Part shown: positions 35,971-46,865 of the stretch, piece after piece
How the letters are laid out: each line of letters begins with the position of its first letter
Numbering within the stretch: position 1 is the first letter of the stretch
Assembly (NCBI GenBank): GCA_029379225.1
Contig: JAQYWR010000005.1
Location: forward strand, 124,001 to 188,000
Direction: 5' to 3'
Origin: Nostoc sp. S4
GTDB lineage: Bacteria > Cyanobacteriota > Cyanobacteriia > Cyanobacteriales > Nostocaceae
DNA length: 64,000 nt
Notes under the pieces: generated by a model
What the model saw: only the letters and a program-made list of their open reading frames with translations
What the model was told of the DNA's origin: nothing
The model's database searches: none
Program-made: the position numbers and the translations under genes

Positions 35971-36602
35971 AGTTATTACCAGTTGCCGTCAATTATCAAA
36001 TGTAGGCAAAATTCTTTTTTGCAACTGTTTTTAAATCCTGATACATCAGGATACACAACTGCAAAATTAATTAGTCCTAGAAGGTTAATTAAATATTTAT
36101 GTGGTGTGCAAATAATGCTAAAAATTACTTCGCTAATATCCTTAGAAATTAGCACATTATTGGTATCTTTACTGAGCTGATACAGCAGATTTCAAACAAA
36201 GTAAAATATATAACGCATTCGTCTGGTAAACAGGTATTTGGAGCGCCAGATAGCTTGCAGCGCTTAAACTTCTCTCTCTATTCCGATCTCCGCTGTAACA
36301 ACCAAATCTCAAGGTTAATGGTCTTCACTTGGAATAAAAATAAAAAGTCTGAGCTATATCACGTGATTTTTATTATATCTATCCAGCAAATCTTGCAGCT
36401 AAGCTGTACTACAAAGTTAGCAGAGTAAGAGCCTCTACAAATAGTAAACAACTTTGACAAAATTAGCTCTCAGACATAGCTGTTATTTGCTCTAATAAAC
36501 AGCAATAAAACAATTTTTGATTTTTAATTTTGGATTGATTACGCTCACCAAGGGTGCAGACACTAAAAATCAAAATCGTCAGGGTCATTGGTAAAACACT
36601 TA

Positions 36603-36625
36603 AACCAGTAAGTATTTTACTGGTT
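36603..36625. terminator. Orphan hairpin
   Basis: AACCAGTAA (36603-36611) pairs with TTACTGGTT (36617-36625) across a 5-nt loop. No gene ends nearby; it may be a remnant of a lost gene. Confidence 0.4.
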
Positions 36626-37658
36626 AAATTATAAAATTAGACAGACTTTCCTAAAGCCCAGTGCAATAATGGTATTTATTAAGACCATTCGCCCCTGGTT
36701 GATGGTAATAGGCAAACACTTTCGAGCCTTCGGGTAGCCCTTATTTTGATTGATTTTGCTAAATTCTGCAATACGGCTTTTAAGGTCAACCTACTCAAAG
36801 TTTTGATTACCAAAAAGAGGTTGAATCTTGTTTCATTAATTAAAGTCTAAAAACAGTCAAGGCCAGGTGTGAGTGAGTACAAATCTACTTCTGATTCTAT
36901 CCTAAAACTAGTTATTTTTTCATCAGTAGATAATGATATATTTGAACCTATTTTAAATAAAACTTACACAAAAAAGCGACAGTTATTCAATCCTTTTCTC
37001 TACTCTTACTTATTTAAAAATATTTCCATATTTAGTCAATAGTTTTTACCAAAAATTAACAAGAACTTTATAAAAATTGGATATTGCACCTTGACAAAAA
37101 AATAATGATTTTACTTATGAAATTTTATGCTTAAAAATAATAGTTAATTTAAAATTAACGCTCGAATTTCATTATTGGAGATATAGGTATTCTATCTAAT
37201 TTTTGAATACAACTAATATCCGCTTTAATTTTCTATAAGCTACTTGTATTTTGCCCGCGTAGACGCTAAATTCAAAAATCAAAGCAGATTAGATAAATTA
37301 TTTACTAATAAGTACAATATAATCATTCAATTTATAGTAAGTTTACATCTGTCGATAGAAATAAAAAGACATCTATTAATATCTGCTATATTTCGTATAT
37401 CTATATCTATCTTGAGGATGAAAATAATTTTAATTGCTGGGAAACGTTGCTAATATTTCTCAAAGTTCTAGCTGAAAAATCTAACTATAGTCGAATGTAA
37501 TTTTAGATAAGTAGTAATATTTAAACATTCTTAGAGGCTGGGGTTAGAATCAAGAGTTATTAGCACCAAGCTTTGCAAGTTTAAATCTAAGAAAGCCAGA
37601 AGCTACTAATTCAAGCCTAGTTACACTATTCTCTGATTCATTAGCTACATAGCATACA

Positions 37659-37779
37659 TACAGCACTTTTCTTTTAGATGAGGTACAAAGTTACAGGTTT
37701 TGAGGCAGGAGGCAGAAACTCTTTATATTTGATACGTGAGTCCTACGCTTTGTACCTCATTTACTTGCAAACTGCTGTA
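37659..37779. mobile_element. MITE with TA ends, copy 1
   Basis: About 121 bp. The left end TACAGCACTTTTCTTTTAGA and the inverse of the right end TACAGCAGTTTGCAAGTAAA are related over 34 bp, including the shared inner GAGGTACAAAG. TA flanks on both sides fit a Tc1/IS630-type target. Another copy, inverted, lies at 46985-47136. Confidence 0.85.
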
Positions 37780-38562
37780 ACCCTGTTGTGTCACTCTCCG
37801 AAAACATTTGCCATTTGTGAATTCTAGAGCTTTTATCTACTAAGTGTAGGCGTAGCCCACCGCAGGCATCGCGCGATTTTTTCTCATAATAAATGCAAGA
37901 CCTATTTTTTCCTAATAAGAAAGCCTGTATTGACCGACCGATAAAGCTTTCAGAGATTCGCTGCTCTGAAAGTGATAGAAGAGGGGTAAGGGACTTCCAA
38001 TTAAAAAAATATTCCATCGCTTTGAGGGCAGGGGAGCAGGGAGCAGGGGGGAAGCAGGTCGTTTTGAAAGAGCGAAATTGGATAATTTATTTTCTGGAAT
38101 TCCCTAATACCCTCTCAAATAGATATTAGTTTTTCTGATAATATATTTTAATTAGATAGAATTTATTAATTTATAAGCTCTTGCACCATTCTCAATAATC
38201 GATGAGTTATGGTGTAACTCCCATAATGTAGGAAAACCAGTACATTGGAGCGATTAAACTCCAAATAAAATAATTTTCTTGCCTATCAGGAAATGACTGA
38301 AGACAAATTGTAGTAAAAGTAGAAACTAAATCAGGAACCAAAACCTCTGGAAATTCCAGGGTTTTTTTTTGGATTGCGCTTTTTTATGTGGAAGCGAGCC
38401 GATCCACACACTTCCATGAAAATTTTAAGTAGGCGATCGCCAACGACAAGCTCCTACCTATGTTGAGCATTCGACAATTTAGCAATGAAGCAGCAAAAAT
38501 TGTCACAACCCGTTAGTCAACTGGAGTAAGCTAAATTTAAGTTTGAGCGACTGGGAGTGGAG

Positions 38563-39210
38563 ATGATGTTGTTGGAACTAAAGCGCATCCATGTTCCACC
38601 GGGACAAAGAGTGCTACTGCAAGATGTAACCTGGCAGGAATTAGAAACAATTCTAGAGGAATTAGGGGAACACCGTGCAGCACGAATCGCTTATGACAGG
38701 GGAACATTAGAGATTATGGCACCACTGCCAGAACATGAATATGACAAAGAAATTATAAGCGATTTAGTCAAAGCGCTTCTCGAAGAGTTAAATACTGAGT
38801 TCATCAGCCTTGGTTCTACAACTTTTAAAAATGAAGCAATGGCTCAAGGTATAGAACCCGACCAGTGTTTTTATGTAAAAAATGAATCAAAGGTTCGTGG
38901 AAAGAAGCGGCTGGATTTAACAGTAGACCCCCCTCCAGATTTAGCTCTAGAAATTGATATTACTTCTCGCACTCATCCGGATATTTATCAAGCACTAAAA
39001 GTACCTGAACTTTGGCGTTTTGAACGAGGAAAGCTCCAAATTAGTATTCTGCAAGATGGGCATTATATAGAGTCTGAGCAAAGTTTAAACTTTCCTTTAT
39101 TTCCCCTAATTGAAGCAATTCCTGAATATTTGAACCAAAGTGTAACAGTAGGCAGAAATGCAACACTTAAAGCTTTTCGTGCTTGGGTACAAAAGCAGAT
39201 ACAGCAGTGA
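38563..39210 (+). CDS. Uma2-family (DUF820) endonuclease-like protein
   Basis: About 215 residues from ATG 38563 (a GTG at 38557 is in frame). The PD-(D/E)xK-like pattern is present: GTLEIMAPLPEHE, IEPDQCFYV and LALEIDITS. Uma2 genes are very numerous in filamentous cyanobacteria and their function is not settled. A decayed copy of the same C-terminal part occurs at 49079-49174. Confidence 0.85.
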   Translation: MMLLELKRIHVPPGQRVLLQDVTWQELETILEELGEHRAARIAYDRGTLEIMAPLPEHEYDKEIISDLVKALLEELNTEFISLGSTTFKNEAMAQGIEPDQCFYVKNESKVRGKKRLDLTVDPPPDLALEIDITSRTHPDIYQALKVPELWRFERGKLQISILQDGHYIESEQSLNFPLFPLIEAIPEYLNQSVTVGRNATLKAFRAWVQKQIQQ

Positions 39211-39342
39211 TGACCTATACTGCCATTATTAAGTAGGTTAACATTGAAAAATGTAATCTAAAATCTTTGCGATTACTTCTCTACGAGACGCTTTGCGTAG
39301 CTTGCTTCCACGTTCGCGTAGCGTCCCGCAGGGAAGTGATAC
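39211..39342. repeat. Dispersed GC-rich repeat fragment
   Basis: The stretch near 39270-39335 (CTCTACGAGACGCTTTGCG, TTCGCGTAGCGTCCCGCAGG) is an imperfect inverted-repeat type found between genes here and near 60700. No ORF. Confidence 0.6.
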
Positions 39343-40801
39343 AACCAGTAAACCAAAAAGTTTTTCGCTCTTTGCGAACGCTAATCCCAACTACTTAAGT
39401 CAAGGTGCTATATGCTACTAAAACTCTCAATGATTTTTATACTCCTCTCAAAGGTTTCAAAAAATGAAATGATGGAAGTAGTGTGTAGGATATTGGCTAA
39501 AATTAATTGACTTTTTTATCAGAACAACTGGCAATAACAGATTCAGAAACCCTGAATGAAGTTATTGAGTGTTTACTAGAAAACTTCTCGATTGAGACTC
39601 AAGGAGTATGTGACCAACAAACTTTATTTGAGATTCTTATCAAGGCAGCTAGCAGTGGAGACAGTATTGAAAATACAGCCAAGCTATTAAAGAAGGTTCC
39701 CACAGCTAACGATATTAGATATCATCTCAAGAAAATCAACAATTTTGAAGAACTAGAGGCGCAAATAAATCAGGCATTGAAAAGTCGAATTCCTTTAGGG
39801 TTAAAAAAAGGGTGTTTAAAAATAGCGATTGATTTAAATTTAATTTGCTATTATGGGAAGCCAACATTAGAGGAATTACCGTACATATATCGAAGTAAAG
39901 CTCAATCTGGTACTTATTCATTTTACGCCTATGCTACCTTATATGTTATTAGCAAAAACAAGCGTGTAACTCTTGCATTGAGAGGTGTACGGCGATTAGA
40001 TACGGCTTTGTTGCTATAATTACTTATTTATTGGCAGAACTTGAATCCCTGAGAATAAATATAAAAAAACTCTACCTAGATAGAGGCTTTTTTAATACTT
40101 CTGTAATTCGCTGGTTGCAGGCATTAGATATTCCATTTCTCATGCCTGCTATCAAAACAGGTAAATCAGCAGGGATTAAGCAATTGCTCAAGGAGAAAAA
40201 AAGTTATAAGACCACCTATACAATCACCAGAAGCCTAGATGATTCAGTTACATTTGATTTATGGATTATCTGCAAGTATGGAAAGGGAAAGCGTAAGAAA
40301 CATGGAGTGCAATACTTTATTTATGTTGCTTATAAAGTCAAAACAAATTTAAATTACATTTATGAAGATTATCGAAAAAGATTTGGTATTGAAACTAGTT
40401 ATCGACTCCAAAATATCTGTCGAATTAAAACTAATAATAAAAAGCCTGCTTTGAGATTACTATTCGTTGGCATATCTTTTCTTCTAGTTAATATTTGGCT
40501 GAATATCCTTTGGCTCAGAATTAGTCGTAAAAGAAAAGGTAGTCGATTAATTTATCGCACACTTTTCGTACTCAAACAGATGTTGGCCTTTTTATCTCAA
40601 TCGCTACAGCGTAAATATCAAGTAGTTGAAAGCATTTATATTCCCACAGGTTAGTACTAATAGTTTATCGAGCAAGCTAATCATAAGTAATCATAATCTA
40701 TACTATGTCTGCTGGCTAGAGAATTGTGGCTCAAAAAGTATCAAAACATATAAGTATTTCAGCGATCCCTCTTTGGAGAAAAACTTTTTGGTTTACTGGT
40801 T
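39343..40801 (+). mobile_element. ISH3-like insertion sequence, 1459 bp
   Basis: A 24-bp perfect terminal inverted repeat: left end at 39343-39366 (AACCAGTAAACCAAAAAG...), right end at 40778-40801. It encloses one transposase gene broken by a frameshift. The flanks (GATAC on the left, ACGGG on the right) are not a clear target duplication, and the right flank starts in the middle of a tyrosine recombinase gene whose other half is missing on the left. Confidence 0.9.
39507..40654 (+). pseudogene. ISH3-type transposase, frameshifted
   Basis: The first frame (39507-40019) encodes the N-terminal part to LRGVRRLDTALLL with a DDE Asp in KIAIDLN. The second frame (about 40025-40654) continues ITYLLAELESLRINIKKLYLDRGFF and carries the second Asp (LDRGFF) and the Glu in GIETSYRLQN. 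A frameshift close to 40010-40025 separates them; otherwise the protein is complete. Whether programmed frameshifting occurs cannot be judged, but a single lost base is the simpler view. Confidence 0.85.
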
Positions 40802-41176
40802 ACGGGGAAACGAAATAAAACCAGGACTATTAGTCTCGATCCGGAGACTAGTGAGGTGTTACTGGATTACCGTGGGGATGCAGGCAACGATCAGCCGGTG
40901 TTTCCTAGTCCTAGTCGGCGGGACAGGGGTAAACCTCTAAGCGATCGCGGGTTGCGACTGATGATGGAGGAAATTTCTGCTTGTGCCTTAATTCAGTTCA
41001 GCGCCCACTTTCTGCGCCACACCCACGCAACGCTGGCTAAAAAAAATGGAGCTTCTGATTTTGACTTGCAAGCAGATTTGGGCCATGCTTCCCCGGCGAC
41101 AACTGCAAAGTACATTCACCATGTCGGGCGTGTTGGGACTTCTCACGCACTGCGTAGAAAAAGCAAACATCGGTAA
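40802..41176 (+). pseudogene. Tyrosine recombinase, 5'-truncated at IS end
   Basis: The frame starts at the IS boundary with TGKRNKTRTISLDPETSEVL and keeps the catalytic end: HFLRHTHATLA (HxxR), LGHASPATTAKYIH with the nucleophile Tyr. The first catalytic Arg and the N-terminal domain are missing. A remnant of a phage- or plasmid-type integrase. Confidence 0.85.
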
Positions 41177-41385
41177 AAAATAAAAAAGCGTAGGCGTACC
41201 CCTACGCTTAAGCAAGCTACGCGTAGCATCTCACTCCAGAAGGCATCGCCTCCGCCGGGCGGTTAGGTCATCGCACTCATACGCTCATCATGATAGTGTC
41301 AAGGTAGTTATCAAGATGGAAACACGCTCAGTTGTTCCTGTCCGCGGATAAGTTTACCTAGATAATACCTAGACATTACCTAGAT
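41177..41385. repeat. Dispersed repeat fragments
   Basis: Contains CGTAGGCGTACCCCTACGCTT (hairpin-forming, near 41189-41209) and AAGGCATCGCCTCCGCCGGG (near 41239), forms of the palindromic repeats found elsewhere in the window. The DNA repeats CTAGATAATACC / CTAGACATTACC / CTAGATATGAG just before the next gene. Confidence 0.5.
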
Positions 41386-41910
41386 ATGAGCAATACAGGG
41401 AGAACAAAGAAGCTAGCATCTTTCAACTATGACCAAAAGATGTGGGAGCAGTTTATCGCCTGTTGCAACTTGAAAGGCACGACGGCAACAGCAACGCTCA
41501 CCCGTTTTATTGAGCTACACCTAGATGGTTCTCTAGATGAGCTTGATGCAATTGCTGGTAATGAAGATAAACGTTTGGACTCTTTAGAACAAAAAACTGA
41601 AGAGATAACAGCCCAAATGAAACAATTTGCTGAGGCTATTATTAAAATTCAAAATCATCTCAACAACCAACCGAAGCGGCGGAATAAATCGTACAACAAC
41701 AATTCATATTATCAAGGGCAAACTCCTCGAATCCAACCGCTAACGGAAGAAGGTTTAGCTTCAAGACTTGGTGTAAGTGTAGAAACTATATGCGAGCAGC
41801 GAATTAATCTGCCACCACCGCTTTTTGTGGGATGGTGCAAAGGCAAGGATAGAGCAGGGTTAGGGTGGGAATTTAATCAGGATACGGGACTATATTATCC
41901 GGCAAGTTAG
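41386..41910 (+). CDS. Ribbon-helix-helix-like hypothetical protein
   Basis: A 174-residue protein. Residues 1-50 (KLASFNYDQKMWEQFIACCN, TRFIELHL) could form a ribbon-helix-helix DNA-binding fold; residues 60-100 are coiled coil; the C-terminal part has an HTH-like segment (LTEEGLASRLGVSVETICEQ) and a WEFNQDTGLYYP end typical of cyanobacterial plasmid or mobile-element proteins. The imperfect direct repeats just upstream (41349-41386) might be its operator. Confidence 0.55.
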   Translation: MSNTGRTKKLASFNYDQKMWEQFIACCNLKGTTATATLTRFIELHLDGSLDELDAIAGNEDKRLDSLEQKTEEITAQMKQFAEAIIKIQNHLNNQPKRRNKSYNNNSYYQGQTPRIQPLTEEGLASRLGVSVETICEQRINLPPPLFVGWCKGKDRAGLGWEFNQDTGLYYPAS

Positions 41911-41970
41911 AATTTTTATTAATTTTAATAATTTCTGAATTTAGACTGAATACTTCAGAGATTGCAGTTA

Positions 41971-43919
41971 TTAATTTAATCCGGAACAGGTGAAAGCTGC
42001 CCAATAATAAGGATGAGAGAAAGGTTTAGATTCTCGACAAAAAAGTTCTAAATCTTTTTTTGCTTGATAAATCAATTTTCCGATTTTGTCGTATTTTTTG
42101 TATTCTTCATTACATTGTTCGTATAATAGGGAACTATGTGGATGACTATCCCGTTCTTTTTGAATTTTTTTACGTAGCATGTCAGTTTCCTTGAGTTTCT
42201 GCGTCAAAAAATAACTTAACTTAGGTTTGTAAATTGTGGTAAGAGTTTCACCTGTAAGGGTACGCAGTTCAAATTGAGCTTGTCTGATTGATTGCAGTCG
42301 CTTGTTTCCCTGATGTCGGGATTGATAGTAAAATACTGAAAAGAGTGCTGTTGCCAAGTCATTTACTGCCCAGAGTGTACTGATACACTTTTAGCACCAG
42401 CACAAAGGAAAGCTGTTGAAAAAGTGAGAATATCGTCAGTTATTTCAGTCACACTTAAACCAGTTTCACAGCAAGATAGAAATACATCTTTTAACTGGGG
42501 ATTGCGCCAACTTGGAGTTAATAACTGACTTAATGTAATACAGCCATCTCCTAAAAATAATACGGATTCTAGAGGATTATCGAGCCGCGAGCGCGCGTGA
42601 TGACTAGAATGAATTACTTGGACTTTTTGTATCAGTTGACGATAGTTGCTGACACTAGCTTCTTGACTACCTTTTAAACGTTGATGATTAGGAATATTAT
42701 ATAAATTTGCTAGTTGTTCTCCTTCCCAACTAGCGTAAGGTAAATCTTCAGTAGCATCTTCAACAATACCGTAATTCAAATGGTTACCCGTTGAGGTACG
42801 ATTATGACAAAATTCTAAAATTTGGCAGCTAGGAACATAACGAATGAGAAATTTATCTCCCAAATATTGATTTTCTCCAATTAGTAAAGTAGCAAAAGGA
42901 ATTTGATGTAATGCTAAATGAGGAACAAGAATCAATTCATCAATATTTTTCAGATGTTGTGCAATTAAATTATTTAAGTTTAAGACTTCGGCAAGTTCTG
43001 CTATTAAAAAACTAAATTGCTCTTTTCAAGTATCTTTGTGATGAACATATTGCCCTAACCAGTGAGTTAAAATCGATGATTGTAAAGTCTCAAATCCCAA
43101 GTCAGTGCAAGTGTGCAAAGTAATTTGACTCTGGCGGATGATAAAGATATGAGTGTCATTCGAGGTAGTATAAAAACTCAGAATAGCCGTGGTGGGTAGG
43201 TCAATTAACTGCTGTATAGATGATAAATTTATAGGACTTACTTGAATTTGACCAGCCAAGACAGGATCGAGACGGCGCATTTGTTCCCAAATTTGCTGTT
43301 TGTCAGCTTCCAAATCTGCAATTATTTGATTATGAGCTTCGATAGCAGCACAGTTCTGTGGGCTTTTACCGAGTTTACTACCATCAAATTTACTGCTATT
43401 ATTATACTGTCTTAGTTCATTATCAATTTGCCGCTGTATAGCTTCAAAATCTTGTAAATACTGTTGAATTTCATCAGGAATTTCACCATCTGAATAAAGG
43501 TCATTACTGGCAATTAAATCTACGAGTCGTTTTGAGCGAGAACGTTCGACATATTCAACTGCTTTATTCAGTTGTTTATTATTAATACAAGCTTGCACGA
43601 TATTTTCGTAAATATGGAGAGAATTAGCTAAAATTTCTTGACGACGTGAATCGGAAATTACCCAAGTGCGACTAGTTTCTACAGCTTCAATAGCTACACT
43701 ATAACCCCTAATAGCTTCAGCCCAATCACCAATCATAAAAGCAGTGTTTCCCAGGGTTTGTCCTACTTTTAGGCATTCATTAGGGAAAGCGGTGGGAGTG
43801 AAGATTTTTAAAGCTGAATGATAACAGCTAATCGCTTCTTCTATTTGCTCTTGTTCTAAGAAGACATTTCCTAAATTCATCTGAGCCATAGCCCACTGTC
43901 GCGGAAATTCTTTTTTGGT
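41971..43919 (-). pseudogene. TPR-CHAT protein, broken and cut by an IS
   Basis: Reading leftward from 43919: TPR repeats (FPRQWAMAQMNLGNVFLEQ), a linker and a CHAT peptidase-like domain (LILVPHLALHQIPFATLL, HSSHHARSRL with the His, FLSCCETGLS with the Cys) ending KPFSHPYYWAAFTCSGL. There is an in-frame TGA at 43026-43028 and a one-base frameshift near 42370 that splits SVSV from LWAVNDLATALF. The N-terminal end is lost at the IS630 boundary. CHAT proteins act as caspase-like proteases, including in defence. Confidence 0.85.
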
Positions 43920-45065
43920 TATACCATTTCACGAAAAGCCTGATACAAATAAAGCCGATAAAATAAAATCCCACCCTGCAATAGATTTAACTTGAGAAGC
44001 TGTCAATTTACCTAGCTGTTTCCACACAGCTTCTCGCAATTCATCTAAGGTTTGAAAACATTCCCATTTCAAAGTCTTCTTGATTTCTTTCCATAGTCTT
44101 TCAATTGGATTTACATCTGGTGTATGGGGAGGTTGGAACAAGAGAATTATATTGCCCGGAACTCGTAAATAATTGCGCTCCGTGAAACGCTCCATTATCA
44201 ACTTGGATGATATGTATTTCTTCTGGATACAAGGCTGCAAACTTTTCTAAAAACATTTCAAAACATACTGTATCCAAATGTGAGAATTCCAGGGCAAAGT
44301 TATCACCAGTTAATGGTTCTACAACTCCATAGATATAAAAGTTATCTCGCTTCCACTGCGTCAAACCAACTGGTTTGACTCCGGTCAGTGTTATCAATTT
44401 TCCCGTTATAGTTTGAAGACCAAACCTACTTTCATCTCCACACCAATAACGTACTTTACGATGTTGTTCTAACGGTGATATTAAGTAATTTTTTATTAAC
44501 TCTAGCCAGGAAGGAAGTTTTTTTAAAGTCTTCTTCTATGCCCTTGTGTTGTTTTATGCTACGTGGACGCGGTACTTTTAATTTTGCTTTTAGTTTGTAA
44601 CGCACAACTTCATGCACAACTTTATAAAATGCTTTGATTCCTTCAGACGCTAAAAGCCATGTCTGGACTTCCTGATAGCTTTTAAACCCTTCAGCAACAG
44701 ACAGTTGTTTTTTGATTAGCGATCGCACCTCCGGGGGAATAGTTTTTGGTCGTCCTGGACTTTTACCCAGTTCGAGCAACGTGCTTAACCCGCCTTCTCT
44801 ATAGCGTTTTAACCACCTCTGCACAGTCATTCGCCCTCTCTCTGCCTAGCACTACTGCTAAGTGCTGCACTGTTTCTACTTGTCGCGTCTTGAGTAAATA
44901 CAATGCCTGTATTCGTTCTTTCCCATATCCAGTTTTTTGCTGTCTCAATAGCTCTTGAAGTTCAGCAATTGTTTCTTTTATCTCTAGTTTGAGAACCCTA
45001 CACACTGTTTTTCATGAGTAATGCACCTGCAATTATATGTATCACACTTTTAGTGAAACGGTATA
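43920..45065 (-). mobile_element. IS630-family element, decayed
   Basis: About 1146 bp with imperfect terminal inverted repeats: TATACCATTTCACGAAAAG at the left, and the inverse of the right end reads TATACCGTTTCACTAAAAG. TA at the ends fits IS630 targeting. It carries one broken transposase gene and truncates the TPR-CHAT gene. Confidence 0.88.
43929..45005 (-). pseudogene. IS630 transposase with several frameshifts
   Basis: Four pieces in different frames: 45005-44799 (helix-turn-helix start), 44830-44456 (WLKRYREGGLSTLLELGKSP, GRPK linker, winged helix), 44460-44101 (CGDESRFGLQ, IHIIQVDNGAFH, the two Asp) and 44240-43929 (PIERLWKEIKK, the Glu). All DDE residues remain but no single frame encodes them. 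Its N-terminal half is the same fold as the four helix-turn-helix proteins of the peptide clusters, which lack the DDE half. Confidence 0.85.
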
Positions 45066-45481
45066 AGACCAACTTTGCCTAAAACAGAACCCAGGCAGCA
45101 CCCCTCAAAGAAGCTACAACCCTGATTATTTTATTAAAAATTTATTTGACTTTGCCTAAAAGAATATAAACTAGGCAATGTTTAACAGTTGTTAGAAAGC
45201 TTGCTGTGTCTACTTTTTGGCCTTAGCGTAAGTTCTTGCATAGATGCTATGAGAACGCCGTTATCTTTAATTAACACTTATCTGCTCTTGGCTACAAGTT
45301 CCAAAACGCGATCGCTACCGTTGGCAAAACTCTGATGGATAGGGATGGCGATCGCATCTGGCATCCAGAACAACATACTTACCACAAGCTTAATGGCTGC
45401 AATCCATCCCTTGAATTAACGAGCTAAAACTTGAACCATAGCGATTCTCTGAATTGTTCAAAAGTTTTCTGAAAGCTTGGA
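45066..45481. other. Intergenic region
   Basis: No ORF. Two related stretches, TTTGCCTAAAACAGAACCCAGGC and TTTGCCTAAAAGAATATAAACTAGGC (about 45070 and 45150), are imperfect direct repeats. No clear function. Confidence 0.35.
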
Positions 45482-46426
45482 TCAAGATGGATGAACGACT
45501 TGTAAAACGAGCTTACCGCGAGGATGACCGTGTTGACTAACTTCCTGTGCTTTGGCGGCTTCTGCTAGTTCAAAAATCTGTTCAACAGACACTTTGATCG
45601 GTCCGTCATCAATTAATTGAGCAATCTGCTGTAGCTGGGAATTCGCTCTAAGATTGGCGAAAACAGGAACTGCTTGAATGCCATGCGGAATGCCCGATTG
45701 AGGCACACCGACTGTCGAAACCAAAACTCCACCAGGACGGATGATCTGCCACGATCGCGCCTGCGTTTCTCCACCGACCAAATCAAGCACTACATCTATA
45801 TCTTTCACTTGTTCCTCAAATGCTTGGGCAGCATAGTCGATCGCTCGATCGGCACCCAGATTTTTCACATCGTTAAGGTTCGCCGCCGATGCCGTTGCAA
45901 TTACTCGTGCGCTCTTCCACTTGGCAAGCTGAATCGCATAGCGACCCACTCCGCCCGCGCCACCGTGAATCAGCACGCTCTGCCCTGGTTGGAGATTTGC
46001 TCCATCAAACAGCGACTGCCATGCAGTTATTGCCACAATTGGGACAGACGCTGCGTGAAGGTAGTCGAGAGTTTTCGGCATCGGCGCGATCGCGTCTGCA
46101 TAGCCCAGCGCATATTCGGCGTAGGCTCCCGAAAGCATCATGTCTGCTGTTCCATAAACGGCTTGTCCAGGTTGGAGTGTGTTTACGCCATCGCCAACAC
46201 TCGTGACAACGCCAGCAACATCAGCGCCAACAATCACGGGCAACGAATAATCATATACTTGTTTGAAAAACCCTTCACGAATCTTCCAATCGATCGGGTT
46301 CACGCCTGCTGCATAAACTTGAATGAGTACTTCCCCTGATTTAGGTTCAGGGCGAGGTACTTCGTCGAACTTGAGGTTTTCAGATCCTCCATAAGCATGA
46401 ATTCGGATTGCTTTCATCATTTCCAT
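45482..46426 (-). CDS. NADPH:quinone reductase-like oxidoreductase (MDR family)
   Basis: A 314-residue zinc-independent MDR protein. N-terminal GroES-like fold (PKSGEVLIQVYAAGVNPIDW), then the Rossmann fold with GGAGGVGRYAIQLAKW and VLDLVGG. No structural-zinc cysteines. NADPH-dependent reduction of quinones or enones is the family activity. The start could be the ATG at 46417 three codons in. Stands alone in a decayed region with a higher GC content than its neighbours, so transfer is possible. Confidence 0.88.
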   Translation of the reverse strand: MEMMKAIRIHAYGGSENLKFDEVPRPEPKSGEVLIQVYAAGVNPIDWKIREGFFKQVYDYSLPVIVGADVAGVVTSVGDGVNTLQPGQAVYGTADMMLSGAYAEYALGYADAIAPMPKTLDYLHAASVPIVAITAWQSLFDGANLQPGQSVLIHGGAGGVGRYAIQLAKWKSARVIATASAANLNDVKNLGADRAIDYAAQAFEEQVKDIDVVLDLVGGETQARSWQIIRPGGVLVSTVGVPQSGIPHGIQAVPVFANLRANSQLQQIAQLIDDGPIKVSVEQIFELAEAAKAQEVSQHGHPRGKLVLQVVHPS

Positions 46427-46532
46427 TGTGATGTACTCCTATAAATAGAATCAGTGTTCGTCTCATCGGACTGCACTTACCAATAAACCTCGATCAAAAG
46501 ATTGTCAGTATTCGATCGACCTGCACTAGAAT

Positions 46533-46721
46533 CTACCAAAAGCGCCGGGCATATATTGAATTGTAGGCAGCATGTCGATCGTCTTGGTTGAAGGGGATGG
46601 GATTGCCAATCTCCTGAGGCATACTCCAAATCGAAACTTCAATGTCGATCGCAGCCAATGCTGCCATCACCGCCTGGTAAAAATCTGCTACCAATCGCGG
46701 AACCAGTTCAATGTTCTGGGG
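46533..46721 (-). pseudogene. DUF5996 protein remnant
   Basis: On the minus strand one frame reads IELVPRLVADFYQAVMAALA then IEVSIWSMPQEIGNPIPF and ends ARRFW followed by TAG. This matches the middle of DUF5996 proteins. There is no start in this frame and the C-terminal two thirds are missing. The region was not covered by any intact ORF. Confidence 0.65.
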
Positions 46722-46761
46722 GGAATGGCACTAAGACTCATGTGAAACCTCGTCAGGGCAG

Positions 46762-46806
46762 GGTGTGGGAGGTGTGGGAGGTGTGGGAGGTGTGGGAGGT
46801 GTGGGA
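46762..46806. repeat. Tandem repeat, five 9-bp units
   Basis: Five copies of GGTGTGGGA in a row, followed by a pyrimidine-rich inverse-like stretch (CCCCACACTCCCCACAC near 46828). Similar G-rich tracts recur between genes here. Confidence 0.9.
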
Positions 46807-46865
46807 GGATGGAGAAGAAATCTTTCCCCCCACACTCCCCACACTCAAAAAGCCAGTTATATCTA

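Larger units (their letters stand above)
35971..38562. other. Large region without convincing genes
   Basis: About 2.6 kb of AT-rich DNA. Short ORFs here lack codon or homology support. It holds an orphan hairpin at 36603-36625, a MITE at 37659-37779, a dispersed GC-rich repeat near 37845-37876 and a purine-rich tract near 38028-38060. It may be decayed accessory DNA. Confidence 0.5.

Noticed and set aside
36000-38150. Several 60-90-residue ORFs in the empty interval (for example 35983, 37244 and 37893)
   Set aside because: No leader motif, no Gly-Gly site, no ribosome site and no recognisable protein; the last one spans dispersed repeats.
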